NCBI RefSeq assembly: GCF_003751305.1 | Contig: NZ_RJKV01000001.1 | Coordinates: 1,159,586-1,223,585 of the forward strand | DNA: 64,000 nucleotides | DNA from: Stenotrophomonas rhizophila | GTDB taxonomy: Bacteria > Pseudomonadota > Gammaproteobacteria > Xanthomonadales > Xanthomonadaceae | Direction: 5' to 3' | Part shown: positions 28,664 to 38,128 of the stretch, one piece after another | How the letters are laid out: every line of letters begins with the position of its first letter | Position numbering within the stretch: position 1 is the first letter of the stretch | Made by a program: the position numbers and the translations under genes | Notes under the pieces: model-generated | What the model saw: only the letters and a program-made list of their open reading frames with translations | The model's database searches: none | Told to the model about the DNA's origin: nothing

Positions 28664-29707
28664 ATGAACGACAAGGCCACCCCTGCCGGCAAAGGTACGC
28701 GCGCGGTCACCGTGACCGACATCGCCGAAGCGATCGGCGTGTCGCGCGCGACCGTGTCGCTGGTGCTGCGCGGCAGCCCCTTGGTCAACGTCGACACCCG
28801 GGCCAAGGTGGAAGCCGAACTGCGGCGCCAGCGGTATGTGTACAACCGCGGCGCGGCCAACCTGCGCCGGCGTACGTCCTCGAGCGTGGCGCTGGTGATC
28901 AATGATCTGTCCAACCCGTTCTTCGCCGAATTCGCCTCCGGGGTGGATGAAGCGCTGGGCGGCAAGGGCTTCGTGACCCTGCTCGGCAGCACCGGCGAAT
29001 CGCCGGAGCGTCAGCAGGCCGTGCTGGCTACGCTGATGGAGCACATGCCGGCCGGGCTGATCCTGTCGCCGGCCGAAGGCAGCGATGCGGGGCAGCTGCG
29101 CCAGGTGCTCGGTCATGCCAACGTGCTGCTGTTCAATCGCGAACTGCCCGGCGCCGAATGGGATTTCCTGACGCTGGACAACCAGCAGGGCGCCTACCTG
29201 GCGACGCGCCATCTGATCGAGCAGGGCCACCGCCGTATCGCGTTCTATGGGGGTCATGCCGTGTCCAGCTCGTGCCATCAGCGCCGTACCGGCTATGCAC
29301 AGGCGCTGGTGGAGGCGGGGATGCCGGTGCAGCCGGAGTGGCTGATCGAGACCTCGCCCAGCCGCCTGGATGCAGCCGCCCGCACCGGTGAGCTGTTCGC
29401 GCTGGGTGCAGTGCCGACCGCAGCGGTCTGCTACAACGACAGCGTCGCGCTGGGCCTGATGCTGGGCCTGGCCTCGCGCGGGGTGCAGCCTGGCCGCGAC
29501 TTCGCAGTGACCGGTTTCGATGATATTTCCGAGGCCTCCGTGGCATCGCCGCCGCTGACCACGCTGACGGTCAACCCGCGCGAGCGTGGGCGGCAGGCCG
29601 CGGAGCTGCTTCTGCAGCGACTCGATCACCCGGAGGCGGCGGCACAGCGTACTGTTGCACCGGTCCAACTCCGTATCCGCGAAAGCAGCGGCAGCACTGT
29701 CGCCTGA
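28664..29707 (+). CDS. LacI-family regulator of the mannoside locus
   Basis: A 347-residue repressor. The N-terminal helix-turn-helix VTVTDIAEAIGVSRATVSLV is followed by the hinge helix region and a periplasmic-binding-protein-like sugar domain (VALVINDLSNPFFAEFASGV ... DFAVTGFDDISEASVASPPLTT). It lies 58 bases after GH92 and before the transporter, kinase and isomerase genes, so it probably binds the ATCGAT palindromes and responds to mannose or a mannoside. A possible TTG start at 28640 would add eight residues; I prefer the ATG. It resembles the ManR-type regulators I recall being predicted for Xanthomonadales. Confidence 0.9.
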   Translation: MNDKATPAGKGTRAVTVTDIAEAIGVSRATVSLVLRGSPLVNVDTRAKVEAELRRQRYVYNRGAANLRRRTSSSVALVINDLSNPFFAEFASGVDEALGGKGFVTLLGSTGESPERQQAVLATLMEHMPAGLILSPAEGSDAGQLRQVLGHANVLLFNRELPGAEWDFLTLDNQQGAYLATRHLIEQGHRRIAFYGGHAVSSSCHQRRTGYAQALVEAGMPVQPEWLIETSPSRLDAAARTGELFALGAVPTAAVCYNDSVALGLMLGLASRGVQPGRDFAVTGFDDISEASVASPPLTTLTVNPRERGRQAAELLLQRLDHPEAAAQRTVAPVQLRIRESSGSTVA

Positions 29708-29751
29708 TTCCGCCCCTTTTCACCTGCTCGCGCAATGAGGCGCGTACTTGA

Positions 29752-31062
29752 ATGCCCATTTCCCCAACGCCCCGTCTCCCGTCCTCGTCCTCTGCTGCGC
29801 CCGTGGTGAACACGCGTGTCGCGCTGGCCGTGGCGACCACGATCTTCTTCATGTGGGGCTTCCTCACCTGCCTCAATGACATCCTGATCCCGCATCTGAA
29901 GGCCGTGTTCGACCTGACCTACGCCCGCGCGATGCTGGTGCAGTTCACCTTCTTCGGCGCGTACTTCCTGATGTCGGTGCCGGCCAGTCGCCTGGTCGCA
30001 CGGCTGGGCTACAAGAACGGCATCGTGGCCGGCCTTGCCATTGCCGCAGTGGGCGCGCTCGGCTTCTGGCCGGCGGCCGAGCTGCGGGTGTATGAAGCCT
30101 TCCTGGGCGCGCTGTTCGTGCTGGCCACGGGCATCACCGTGCTGCAGGTGGCGGCCAATCCGTACGTCGCCCTGCTGGGCCCGGAGCAGACGGCCTCCAG
30201 CCGCCTGACGCTGGCGCAGGCGTTGAACTCGCTGGGTACGGCGATCGCGCCGATCTTCGGTGGCCTGCTGATCCTGGGCAACACCGTCAAGAGCGCGGAC
30301 GAGATCAATGTGCTGCCGATGGCCGAACAGCTGGCCTATCGCACCCAGGAAGCCCAGTCCGTGCAGGGCCCGTATGTCGGCCTGGCGATCGCGCTGGTCC
30401 TGCTTGCCGTGTTCGTGTATCTGTTCCGCCTGCCGGCACTGAATGAGACGACCGAGCAGAACGGTGGCGACAAGCACACCCTGATGGAGGCGCTGCGTCA
30501 CCGCCACGTCCGGTTCGGCGTGCTCGGCATCTTCTTCTACGTGGGTGCGGAAGTGGCGGTGGGCAGCGTGCTGGTGAACTACCTGTCGCTGCCGAACATC
30601 GGCGGCTTCAGCGAACAGCAGGCCACGCATTACGTCTCGGCGTACTGGACGATGGCGATGATCGGCCGCTTTGCCGGTTCGGCCATCATGACCCGCTTCT
30701 CGCCGCGCCTGCTGCTGACCCTGTTCGCCAGCATGAACGTGGCGCTGCTGGCCCTGACCATGCTCACCCAGGGGCAGGTAGCGCTGTACTCGGTGGTGGC
30801 GATCGGCCTGTTCAACTCGATCATGTTCCCGACGATCTTCGCGCTGAGCATCGAACGCCTGGGCACGCTGACCACCAAGGCCTCGAGCCTGCTGATCATG
30901 GCGATTGTCGGCGGGGCGCTGATCCCGGTCCTGCAGGGCAAGCTGGCCGACCATATCGGCCTGCAGCCGTCCTTCATCCTGCCGCTGCTGTGCTACGGCT
31001 ACATCATCTTCTACGGCCTGTGGGGTTCGCGCCCGGCCGTTGGAATCCGCCAGGGAAATTGA
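29752..31062 (+). CDS. FHS-family (FucP/GluP-like) MFS sugar transporter
   Basis: A 436-residue inner-membrane protein with twelve predicted helices. The start LAVATTIFFMWGFLTCLNDILIPHLK is characteristic of the FHS family of sugar:proton symporters. VLQVAANPYVALLGP and LGTAIAPIFGG are further family blocks. It would carry the monosaccharide freed by the periplasmic mannosidases, most likely mannose. It is followed by the kinase gene after 7 bases, with GAGG between, so they form one operon. Confidence 0.92.
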   Translation: MPISPTPRLPSSSSAAPVVNTRVALAVATTIFFMWGFLTCLNDILIPHLKAVFDLTYARAMLVQFTFFGAYFLMSVPASRLVARLGYKNGIVAGLAIAAVGALGFWPAAELRVYEAFLGALFVLATGITVLQVAANPYVALLGPEQTASSRLTLAQALNSLGTAIAPIFGGLLILGNTVKSADEINVLPMAEQLAYRTQEAQSVQGPYVGLAIALVLLAVFVYLFRLPALNETTEQNGGDKHTLMEALRHRHVRFGVLGIFFYVGAEVAVGSVLVNYLSLPNIGGFSEQQATHYVSAYWTMAMIGRFAGSAIMTRFSPRLLLTLFASMNVALLALTMLTQGQVALYSVVAIGLFNSIMFPTIFALSIERLGTLTTKASSLLIMAIVGGALIPVLQGKLADHIGLQPSFILPLLCYGYIIFYGLWGSRPAVGIRQGN

Positions 31063-31069
31063 GGCCAAG

Positions 31070-32065
31070 ATGTCCAAAATTGTCTGTTTCGGCGAGATTT
31101 TGATCGATCTACTTGCCCAACCTCCGGCGTCTCCCGATACCCCCCGTGCCTTCCTGCAGTACGCCGGCGGCGCGCCCGCCAACGTAGCTGTGGCGGCCGC
31201 ACGGCTGGGCGCGGACACGCATTTCGCTGGCATGCTGGGCAAGGACATGTTTGGCGACTTCCTCGCCGAGAGCCTGGCCAATGCCGGCGTGGCGACCGAT
31301 TGCATCGTGCGCACGGATGAAGCCAAGACCGCGCTGGCGTTCGTCGCACTCGATGCCAGTGGCGAGCGCAGCTTCAGCTTCTACCGCCCGCCGGCGGCGG
31401 ATCTGCTGTTCCGTAGCACGCATTTCCACCCGAACTGCTTCGAGGGCACGCGCAGCTTCCACGTGTGTTCCAACAGCCTGACCGAGGCGGAGATCGCGCA
31501 GGCCACGCTGGAAGGCATGCGCCGCGCCCGCCAGGCCGGCGCGATGGTCAGCATCGACCTCAACCTGCGCCCGGCGCTGTGGCCGACCGGTGTCGACCCG
31601 CTGCCGCGCCTGTGGGAAGCGCTGTCGCTGGCCGAGCTGGTCAAGCTGTCGCGCGAGGAACTGGAGTATCTGGCGGGCTCGGTGCCCGGTGGCGACGCTG
31701 CGGTGGTCGAGCGCCTGCTCGGCGCGCAGGCGCAGGCGGTGGTGATCACCGACGGCGCCGCGCCGATCCGCTGGCACACCCGCCACGGCAACGGCGTACT
31801 CACCGGCTTCCAGGTGACGACGGTGGATTCCACCGCCGCCGGCGATGCGTTCGTGGGCGGCCTGCTGTTCGGCATCGGCGAACGCGGCGGTGATGGCACG
31901 GCGTTCCCCGCGTTCTGCGCGGGACAGGCCGGCCTGCTCGAGGCGATCCACTTCGGTGCGGCTGTCGGTGCCCTGGCGGTCACCCGCAAGGGGGCGTTCG
32001 CCGCGATGCCCAGCCTTGGGGAAGTCCAGCAACTGCTGCAGCAACAACAGGAAACCGCCGCATGA
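31070..32065 (+). CDS. PfkB-family sugar kinase, probably fructokinase
   Basis: A 331-residue ribokinase-fold enzyme. The N-terminal block CFGEILIDLLAQ and the GGAPANVAVAAARLG segment are PfkB signature 1. Signature 2 is VDSTAAGDAFVGGLLFG, with the catalytic-base aspartate in AAGD. The closest matches in memory are fructokinases. With a mannose isomerase encoded next, it should phosphorylate fructose to fructose-6-phosphate. GAGG sits 6 bases before the ATG at 31070. It overlaps the isomerase gene by 4 bases (ATGA). A near-copy of the operator core (GATCGATCTA) lies within codons 11-14. Confidence 0.9.
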   Translation: MSKIVCFGEILIDLLAQPPASPDTPRAFLQYAGGAPANVAVAAARLGADTHFAGMLGKDMFGDFLAESLANAGVATDCIVRTDEAKTALAFVALDASGERSFSFYRPPAADLLFRSTHFHPNCFEGTRSFHVCSNSLTEAEIAQATLEGMRRARQAGAMVSIDLNLRPALWPTGVDPLPRLWEALSLAELVKLSREELEYLAGSVPGGDAAVVERLLGAQAQAVVITDGAAPIRWHTRHGNGVLTGFQVTTVDSTAAGDAFVGGLLFGIGERGGDGTAFPAFCAGQAGLLEAIHFGAAVGALAVTRKGAFAAMPSLGEVQQLLQQQQETAA

Positions 32066-33255
32066 GCACCACCACCGCATCCCAGCCCGATTTCCGTTCG
32101 CCGGATTTCCTGCGCGCCCATGTCGCGCGGACGATGGCGTTCTATCAGCCGCATGAAATCGACCCCAAGGGCGGCTTCTTCCATTACTACCGTGACGATG
32201 GCAGCGTGTACGACGCCAGCCACCGTCATCTGGTCAGCAGCACGCGTTTCGTGTTCAACCACGCGATGGCCTACCGCGAGTTCGGCAAGCCCGAGGACCT
32301 GGCGGCGGTCGAACACGGTGTGCGTTACCTGCGCGAGATACATCGCAATCCGGCCACTGGCGGTTACGCCTGGACGCTGCGCGATGGCGTGGTCGAAGAT
32401 GCGACCAACCACTGCTACGGCGTCGCGTTTGTGCTGCTGGCCTACAGCTGCGCGCTGAAAGCTGGCATTGCCGAGGCGCGTTCGTGGATGGACGAGACCT
32501 GGCAGCTGCTGGAAACGCGCTTCTGGGAACCGGCGTTCGGCCTGTACAAGGACGAAGCCGATGCCGACTGGACCTTCAGCGACTACCGCGGCCAGAACGC
32601 CAACATGCACATGTGCGAGGCGATGCTGGCCGCGTTCGAGGCCAGTGGCGAGCAGCGCTATCTTGATCGTGCGCTGCTGCTGGCCGACCACATGACCCGC
32701 CGCCAGGCCGCGCAGGGCGATGGCCTGGTGTGGGAGCACTACGACACCCAGTGGCAGATCGACTGGGACTACAACCGCGACAACCCCAAGCACCTGTTCC
32801 GTCCCTGGGGCTTCCAGCCAGGGCATCAGACCGAGTGGGCCAAGCTGCTGCTGATCCTGGACCGCCACGTACAGGCCGACTGGCTGGTGCCGACCGCGCG
32901 CCATCTGTTCGATGTGGCGGTGGAGCGCAGTTGGGATGCCGAGCGTGGCGGGCTGTACTACGGTTTCGCGCCGGATGGCAGCGTCTGCGATGACGACAAG
33001 TATTTCTGGGTGCAGGCCGAGTCGCTGGCCACCGCCGCGTTGCTGGCCAAGCGCACCGGCGATGCCGTGTACTGGGACTGGTACGACCGCCTGTGGGCGT
33101 ATGCGTGGGCGCATATGGTCGATCACCAGTACGGCGCGTGGTTCCGCATCCTGGATGCGGACAACCGCAAGTACAGCGATGAAAAGAGCCCGGCCGGCAA
33201 GACCGATTACCACACCATGGGCGCCTGCTACGAAGTGCTCAACGTAGTGCGTTGA
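32062..33255 (+). CDS. AGE-family D-mannose isomerase
   Basis: A 397-residue (alpha/alpha)6-barrel protein of the N-acylglucosamine 2-epimerase superfamily. TNHCYGVAFVLLAY, NANMHMCEAMLAAFEA, FQPGHQTEWAKLL and DYHTMGACYE carry the conserved histidines and arginine-pocket residues of mannose/aldose isomerases. It likely interconverts mannose and fructose. Genomic partners (sugar transporter and PfkB kinase) support this over epimerisation of GlcNAc, but the exact aldose is inferred. Two GTAG repeats lie just after it. Confidence 0.9.
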   Translation: MSTTTASQPDFRSPDFLRAHVARTMAFYQPHEIDPKGGFFHYYRDDGSVYDASHRHLVSSTRFVFNHAMAYREFGKPEDLAAVEHGVRYLREIHRNPATGGYAWTLRDGVVEDATNHCYGVAFVLLAYSCALKAGIAEARSWMDETWQLLETRFWEPAFGLYKDEADADWTFSDYRGQNANMHMCEAMLAAFEASGEQRYLDRALLLADHMTRRQAAQGDGLVWEHYDTQWQIDWDYNRDNPKHLFRPWGFQPGHQTEWAKLLLILDRHVQADWLVPTARHLFDVAVERSWDAERGGLYYGFAPDGSVCDDDKYFWVQAESLATAALLAKRTGDAVYWDWYDRLWAYAWAHMVDHQYGAWFRILDADNRKYSDEKSPAGKTDYHTMGACYEVLNVVR

Positions 33256-33260
33256 ATCCG

Positions 33261-33322
33261 GTAGAGCCGACCGTCGGTCGGCTGCCCCAACATCCCGGTA
33301 GAGCCGACCGTTGGTCGGCTGC
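33261..33322 (+). repeat. Tandem SMAG repeats
   Basis: Two direct 25-bp copies at 33261-33285 and 33298-33322 differ at one base. Each starts GTAGAGCCGACCGT and folds as AGCCGACC / GGTCGGCT. They separate the mannose isomerase gene from the beta-mannosidase gene and could lower expression of the latter relative to upstream genes. Confidence 0.8.
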
Positions 33323-33344
33323 TCCCGCAGCCAGGCAGGTCCTC

Positions 33345-35987
33345 ATGCGCGCGCACAGCCGTCTCCATGTCGTTGCACCGGCCAGCTGGCTGTTGCTGGT
33401 CCTGCTGGCAGCATGGGCACTGCCCGTGGCAGCCGCCCCGCTGCTGGCAGAGTGGTCATTGCGCCTGTTGCCCGGTGATGCCCAGCTTCGTGCCCACCCG
33501 CAGCTGGGCGAGTGGCGTGCTGCGCAGGTGCCCGGGGCCGTGCATACCGATCTGCTGGCGCAGGAGCAGATTCCCGATCCTTACGTGGGTGCGCCGGAAG
33601 CCGGGCTGCAGTGGATCGGCCTGTCCGACTGGGAGTACCGCGCACGATTCGATGTGGATGCGGCCACGCTGGCGCGCGCGCATGCCGAGCTGGCGTTCGA
33701 AGGGCTGGACACGTTCGCCACCGTCACGCTCAACGGCCAGCCCCTCCTGCAGGCCGACAACAGCCACCGCACCTGGCGGGCGCGGGTGGATGGCCAGTTG
33801 CGGCCCCGCGGCAATGAGCTGCGCATCGTGCTGCGTTCGCCGATCCGCACCCTGCTGCCGGTCGTGCAGGCGATGCCGCACAAGATCGCCGGCAACTACC
33901 CTTCGCCCTATGGCGATGAGCCCAAAGACGCGATGGTCGGCAATTTCGTGCGCAAGCCGGGCTATCACTTCGGCTGGGATTGGGGCCCGCGTTACGTGAC
34001 CGCCGGCATCTGGCGGCCGGTGAAGCTCGAGAGCTGGGACGCACAGCGCCTGACCGCTCTGGTGGTGCAGACCCGCAGCCTGGACGCGGCCAAGGCGGAC
34101 CTTGAGATCGCGGTCGAGGTGGAAAGCGCGGTGGTTGGTTCTGCGTCCGTGCAGGTGGATGTCCTGGATCCGGACGGCAAGCGCGTGGCGCGCATCGACC
34201 AAAAGACGATGCTCAAGGCCGGTGACAACCGCATTGCGGTGCCGGTCGCGCTGCAGAAGCCGCGGCGCTGGTGGCCGGCCGGGCAGGGCGAGCAGGCCCG
34301 CTACACTGTGCGTGCCACCCTGGCGCCTGAGACGGCGGAGGCGACGCACATCGAGCAGCGCACCGGCCTGCGGACCGTCGAGCTGCGCCGCGAAGTGGAC
34401 CGCAACGGCGGACAGGGCTTCGCATTCGTGATCAACGGTGTGCCGATCTTTGCCAAGGGCGCCAACGTCATTCCGTTCGACATGTTCCCCGCGCGTGTGG
34501 ACGCGGCGCGGATTCGGCGCGAGCTGACCGCAGCGCGCGATGCCAACATGAACATGCTGCGCAACTGGGGCGGTGGCTATTACGAAGACGATGCGTTCTT
34601 CGATATCGCCGACGAGCTGGGGCTACTGGTCTGGCAGGATTTCATGTTCGGTGGCGGGATGCAGCCAGGTTACGATCCCGCGTTCCGCGCGAACGTGGTC
34701 CATGAGGCGCGCGACAATGTGCGCCGTCTGCGCCATCACCCCAGCGTGGTGCTGTGGTGTGGCAACAACGAAGAAGAGACTGCATGGAAGGACTGGGGCC
34801 ATGGCCGTGACCTGACCGCTGCCGATCCTGCCTTCGCTGCGAAGGTCTGGCAGGGGTATGTGGACCTGTTCGGCAACGACCTGCGCCAGGTGGTGACCGA
34901 GGAAGGGCTGGGCGTGCCGTACTGGTCGAGCTCGCCGAGCAATGATCTGGACGAGAAGGCCAACGATTCCACCCGCGGCGACAAGCACTACTGGCAGGTG
35001 TGGGGCAACCCGGCGCTGCCGGTCACCGCGTACCTGCGTGAAACGCCGCGTTTCATGTCCGAGTACGGGCTGCAGGCCTGGCCGGCGCTGCGCACGCTGG
35101 ACGGCATCATTCCCGCCGCCGAGCAGCAGGTCGACAGCCCGACGGTACGCGCGCATCAGAAGTTCATGGCGGGCGAGGGCAACCAGCGCCTGCTCAAGTA
35201 CATCGAGGAGGAGTACGGCACGCCGCGTGACTTCGCCACGTTCGTCTACCTGAGCCAGGTCATGCAGGCCGATGGCATCCAGCTCGCTGCCCTGCATCAC
35301 CGGGCCTCGCGGCCGTACACGATGGGCTCGTTGTACTGGCAGCTCAACGATGTATGGCCGGGGGCGTCGTGGTCCAGCATCGATTACGCCGGGCGTTGGA
35401 AGGCGCTGCATTTCCACGCCAAGCGCTTCTTCGCCGACCACGCGGTGGCGGCACTGCGCGATGAAGGGGTGACCCGGGTGAGCCTGCTCAATGATCGTCA
35501 GCAGGGCCTGCAGGCCACGTGGCGGCTGCGCGTGATCGACCTCGATGGCACCCAGCGCAGTGAGCAGCGGCACACCGTGGCAGTGCCGCCGCTGTCCGCG
35601 CTGGAGGTGGGGCGATTTGCCGACGCGGACCTGTTGAAGGGCGCCGATCCAACCCGCACCGTGGCGGTGGTCGAGCTGTTCGATGGCGCGACGCTGTTGT
35701 CGCAGCAGGTGGTGTATTTCGTGCCGGCCAAAGCGTTGGCGCTGTCACCGGCGAAGATCGACAGCGCGCTGCGCGCCGATGGCGACGGCTACCTGCTGAC
35801 GCTGCGCTCGCCCACGTTGGTGCGGGCGCTGTGGATCGACTTCGATGGGCGGGACGCCGCGCTCAGTGAAAACGCGCTGGACCTGGTGCCGGGTGAAACG
35901 GTGACGATCCGGCTGCGCGCGGAGGCGGATCTGGCGACGCTGCGCAACGCGTTGCGCCTGCACTCCTTGGCAGATATCCGGAGGTAG
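33345..35987 (+). CDS. GH2 beta-mannosidase, exported
   Basis: An 880-residue enzyme with a signal peptide (SWLLLVLLAAWALPVAAAP). The N-terminal jelly-roll domain (FEGLDTFATVTLNGQPLLQADNS) and Ig-like domains precede the catalytic barrel at about residues 370-700. The acid/base is E476 in CGNNEEETAW; the nucleophile is E573 in FMSEYGLQ. PYTMGSLYWQLNDVWPG is typical of GH2 beta-mannosidases. It would remove the core beta-1,4-mannose of N-glycans or cleave manno-oligosaccharides in the periplasm. Its stop TAG is part of a GTAG repeat. Confidence 0.94.
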   Translation: MRAHSRLHVVAPASWLLLVLLAAWALPVAAAPLLAEWSLRLLPGDAQLRAHPQLGEWRAAQVPGAVHTDLLAQEQIPDPYVGAPEAGLQWIGLSDWEYRARFDVDAATLARAHAELAFEGLDTFATVTLNGQPLLQADNSHRTWRARVDGQLRPRGNELRIVLRSPIRTLLPVVQAMPHKIAGNYPSPYGDEPKDAMVGNFVRKPGYHFGWDWGPRYVTAGIWRPVKLESWDAQRLTALVVQTRSLDAAKADLEIAVEVESAVVGSASVQVDVLDPDGKRVARIDQKTMLKAGDNRIAVPVALQKPRRWWPAGQGEQARYTVRATLAPETAEATHIEQRTGLRTVELRREVDRNGGQGFAFVINGVPIFAKGANVIPFDMFPARVDAARIRRELTAARDANMNMLRNWGGGYYEDDAFFDIADELGLLVWQDFMFGGGMQPGYDPAFRANVVHEARDNVRRLRHHPSVVLWCGNNEEETAWKDWGHGRDLTAADPAFAAKVWQGYVDLFGNDLRQVVTEEGLGVPYWSSSPSNDLDEKANDSTRGDKHYWQVWGNPALPVTAYLRETPRFMSEYGLQAWPALRTLDGIIPAAEQQVDSPTVRAHQKFMAGEGNQRLLKYIEEEYGTPRDFATFVYLSQVMQADGIQLAALHHRASRPYTMGSLYWQLNDVWPGASWSSIDYAGRWKALHFHAKRFFADHAVAALRDEGVTRVSLLNDRQQGLQATWRLRVIDLDGTQRSEQRHTVAVPPLSALEVGRFADADLLKGADPTRTVAVVELFDGATLLSQQVVYFVPAKALALSPAKIDSALRADGDGYLLTLRSPTLVRALWIDFDGRDAALSENALDLVPGETVTIRLRAEADLATLRNALRLHSLADIRR

Positions 35988-36053
35988 GGCCACGCCATGC
36001 GTGGCTGGCGTGGTACCGGAATCGCGCGAAAGGCATCCACGCATGGCGTGGAT
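35984..36053. repeat. SMAG-type repeat pair
   Basis: The first copy starts GTAGGGCC (35984) and folds as GCCACGC-CAT-GCGTGGC. The second, inverted, at 36035-36053 folds as ATCCACGC-ATG-GCGTGGAT. The TAG at 35985-35987 is the stop codon of the beta-mannosidase gene. The pair lies between convergent genes and probably helps terminate both transcripts. Confidence 0.7.
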
Positions 36054-36060
36054 CCACCCG

Positions 36061-36759
36061 TTACAGCGTGATCTGCTGGAAGTTCTCGACGCGGTCGTGG
36101 CCGTGTGTGGCCTCACCACTGCGTGGCAGCGGGTAATCGTCCAAGCGGTCGATCAGACGCGTCTGCAGGCCGGCGTCGCGCGCGGCATCGAGCTCTTCCA
36201 CCACGTCGGACAGGAACAGAATCTGCGCGGCCGGCACATCGATCGCCTCGACGATACGGCGGTAGCTGTCGGCCTCACGCTTGCCGCCGACTTCGGTATC
36301 GAACCAGCCCGAGACCAGCCCGGTCAGGTCACCGGCTTCGCTGAAGCCGAAGAACAGCTTCTGCGACGGCACCGAGCCGGAGGAATACACGTACAGCGGC
36401 TTGCCCTCGGCATGCCACCCCTTCAGCACGGCGGCCACTTCCGGATAGAAGTGCGCCTTGTAATCGCCGTTGCGGTAGCCGGCTTCCCAGATCATGCCCT
36501 GCAGCGCCTTGAGCGCGGTGTGCTTGCGGTCCTGGTCGATCCAGCCCTGCAGCGTCTCCACGATCAGGCTGTCCTGGCAGGCACCACCGATCTCCACCGC
36601 CACCGCGTCCAGCCAGCGGCGCACCTGCGGCTCCTGGCCATGCGCGGCGACGAACGCCGGCAGTGCCTTGCGCGCATACGGGAACAGCACGTTCTTGACG
36701 AACGAAATGCTGCTGGTGGTGCCCTCGATATCGGTGAGGATGACGGTCGGTTGCGGCAT
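36061..36759 (-). CDS. mtnC: Enolase-phosphatase E1
   Basis: A 232-residue HAD-family enzyme of the methionine salvage pathway. It enolises and dephosphorylates 2,3-diketo-5-methylthiopentyl-1-phosphate to acireductone. The nucleophile motif is [14 protein letters not shown] (D10); [14 protein letters not shown] and [12 protein letters not shown] are the second and third HAD blocks. It lies 3 bases after the mtnD stop and is clearly co-transcribed with it. Confidence 0.95.
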   Translation of the reverse strand: MPQPTVILTDIEGTTSSISFVKNVLFPYARKALPAFVAAHGQEPQVRRWLDAVAVEIGGACQDSLIVETLQGWIDQDRKHTALKALQGMIWEAGYRNGDYKAHFYPEVAAVLKGWHAEGKPLYVYSSGSVPSQKLFFGFSEAGDLTGLVSGWFDTEVGGKREADSYRRIVEAIDVPAAQILFLSDVVEELDAARDAGLQTRLIDRLDDYPLPRSGEATHGHDRVENFQQITL

Positions 36760-36762
36760 GGA

Positions 36763-37326
36763 TCAGTCGGCCTGGTGCTGTGCGGGGTGGTAACGCGGGA
36801 AGGTCTGGGCGATGTCGCTGCCGGTGAAATGGCCGACCCAGCCGTCCGGCTCGGTGAAGAAGCGGATCGCCACGAAACTCGGTTCCTCGCCCATGTCGAA
36901 CCAATGGGTGATGCCATCGGGCACGGCGATCAGATCGTTCTTGACGCACTCGATCTCGTAGACCTTGCCGTCCACGTGCAGGGTGAACAGCCCGGAGCCG
37001 GCGACGAAGAAGCGGACTTCATCTTCCTTGTGGAAGTGCTCGTCCAGGAACTTCCTGCGCAGCTCGGCGCGGTTCGGGTTGTCCGGCGCGATCGACGCGA
37101 CGTCCACACTCTTGAAACCGTGTGTGGCGACGAGACGGTCGATATCGACCTTGTAGGCGGCGAAGACCTCGTCCTGGCTGGCGCCCGGCGCGACCTCGTG
37201 GGTCGCCTGCCAGCGCTCGAACGTGACGCCGATCGGCTTCAGCTCGGCGGCGATCGCCTCGCCATCCCGGCTGTCGAACAGCGGGACATCCGGGGCGGTG
37301 TCATCAAAGATACGGAGTCGGCTCAT
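36763..37326 (-). CDS. mtnD: Acireductone dioxygenase
   Basis: A 187-residue cupin. The metal ligands H97, H99, E103 and H141 are all present ([13 protein letters not shown] and GITHWFD), matching the spacing in characterised ARD. With iron it yields 2-keto-4-methylthiobutyrate, the methionine precursor; with nickel the off-pathway products. I chose the ATG at 37326, which starts SRLRIFDD. An in-frame start further upstream would add unconserved residues. It is upstream of mtnC and 117 bases after mtnB. Confidence 0.95.
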   Translation of the reverse strand: MSRLRIFDDTAPDVPLFDSRDGEAIAAELKPIGVTFERWQATHEVAPGASQDEVFAAYKVDIDRLVATHGFKSVDVASIAPDNPNRAELRRKFLDEHFHKEDEVRFFVAGSGLFTLHVDGKVYEIECVKNDLIAVPDGITHWFDMGEEPSFVAIRFFTEPDGWVGHFTGSDIAQTFPRYHPAQHQAD

Positions 37327-37443
37327 GGCGGCAGCATCGAGGCGAAGAGGGGAGGGAAAGGGTACCAGTGCGGCGCCAGGGTGGGGGCGACGCACTGATG
37401 CCGATGCGCGGAATACAGATTCTCTTCAGGAATCTGAGCGCGA

Positions 37444-38085
37444 TCAGCCGCGCAGCTTGCGCAGTTCCAGCTCACAGTGGAGCAGGAACTCGAAGGCTTC
37501 CATGTGGCGGCGTGCCTCGGCCATGGTGCGGCCCCAGGCGTACAGGCCGTGGCCGTCGATCAGATAGCCCCACAGCGGCTGGGTGTCGAGCAGGGCATCG
37601 ACCTGTGCCGAGAGCACGTCCATATCCTGGGTATTGGCGAACACCGGCACGTCGACCGCCATCTCGTGCGTGCTGTTGCCGTGGAAGGCCTTCAGCAGCT
37701 CGTAGCCCTCCAGGCGGATATGGCCCTGCGGCGCATACAGGCGCGAGGCGATGGTCTGCACCGGTGAATGGGTGTGCAGCACGCAGCCGATTTCCGGGAA
37801 ACGGCGGTACAGCTGGGTGTGCAGCAGCGTCTCGGCGGACGGGCGCAGCGGGCGGCCGACGGCCTGGCCGTCGAAATCCACCACCATGATGTCGTCCTCC
37901 ACCAGCCGGCCCTTGTCCTTGCCGGACACGGTGATCGCCGCGTGGCGGTCATCCAGGCGGTGGGAAAAGTTGCTGCTGGTGGCCGGGGTCCAGCCGGCGT
38001 GGGCCAGCTCGCGGACGTTGTCGATCAGCAGCTGGGCCAGTTCGCTCAGGCGCGCGGTGTCGTAGGGGAAGGTGGGGGTGTTCAT
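37444..38085 (-). CDS. mtnB: Methylthioribulose-1-phosphate dehydratase
   Basis: A 213-residue class II aldolase-fold zinc enzyme. Zinc histidines H104 and H106 are in [10 protein letters not shown], with a third in [20 protein letters not shown] and [10 protein letters not shown] are substrate-phosphate segments. It acts before MtnC in methionine salvage. Gene order on the minus strand is mtnB-mtnD-mtnC. mtnA, the sugar-kinase/nucleosidase steps and the final aminotransferase are not in the window. Confidence 0.95.
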   Translation of the reverse strand: MNTPTFPYDTARLSELAQLLIDNVRELAHAGWTPATSSNFSHRLDDRHAAITVSGKDKGRLVEDDIMVVDFDGQAVGRPLRPSAETLLHTQLYRRFPEIGCVLHTHSPVQTIASRLYAPQGHIRLEGYELLKAFHGNSTHEMAVDVPVFANTQDMDVLSAQVDALLDTQPLWGYLIDGHGLYAWGRTMAEARRHMEAFEFLLHCELELRKLRG

Positions 38086-38128
38086 GGGGCTATTTTACGG
38101 CGCTTCCATCGATTTCGCGCGCTCTGCG

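Noticed and set aside
33261-33322. CRISPR-like repeats
   Set aside because: Only two hairpin copies 37 bases apart, each self-complementary over its length, with no further units or cas genes; they fit SMAG.
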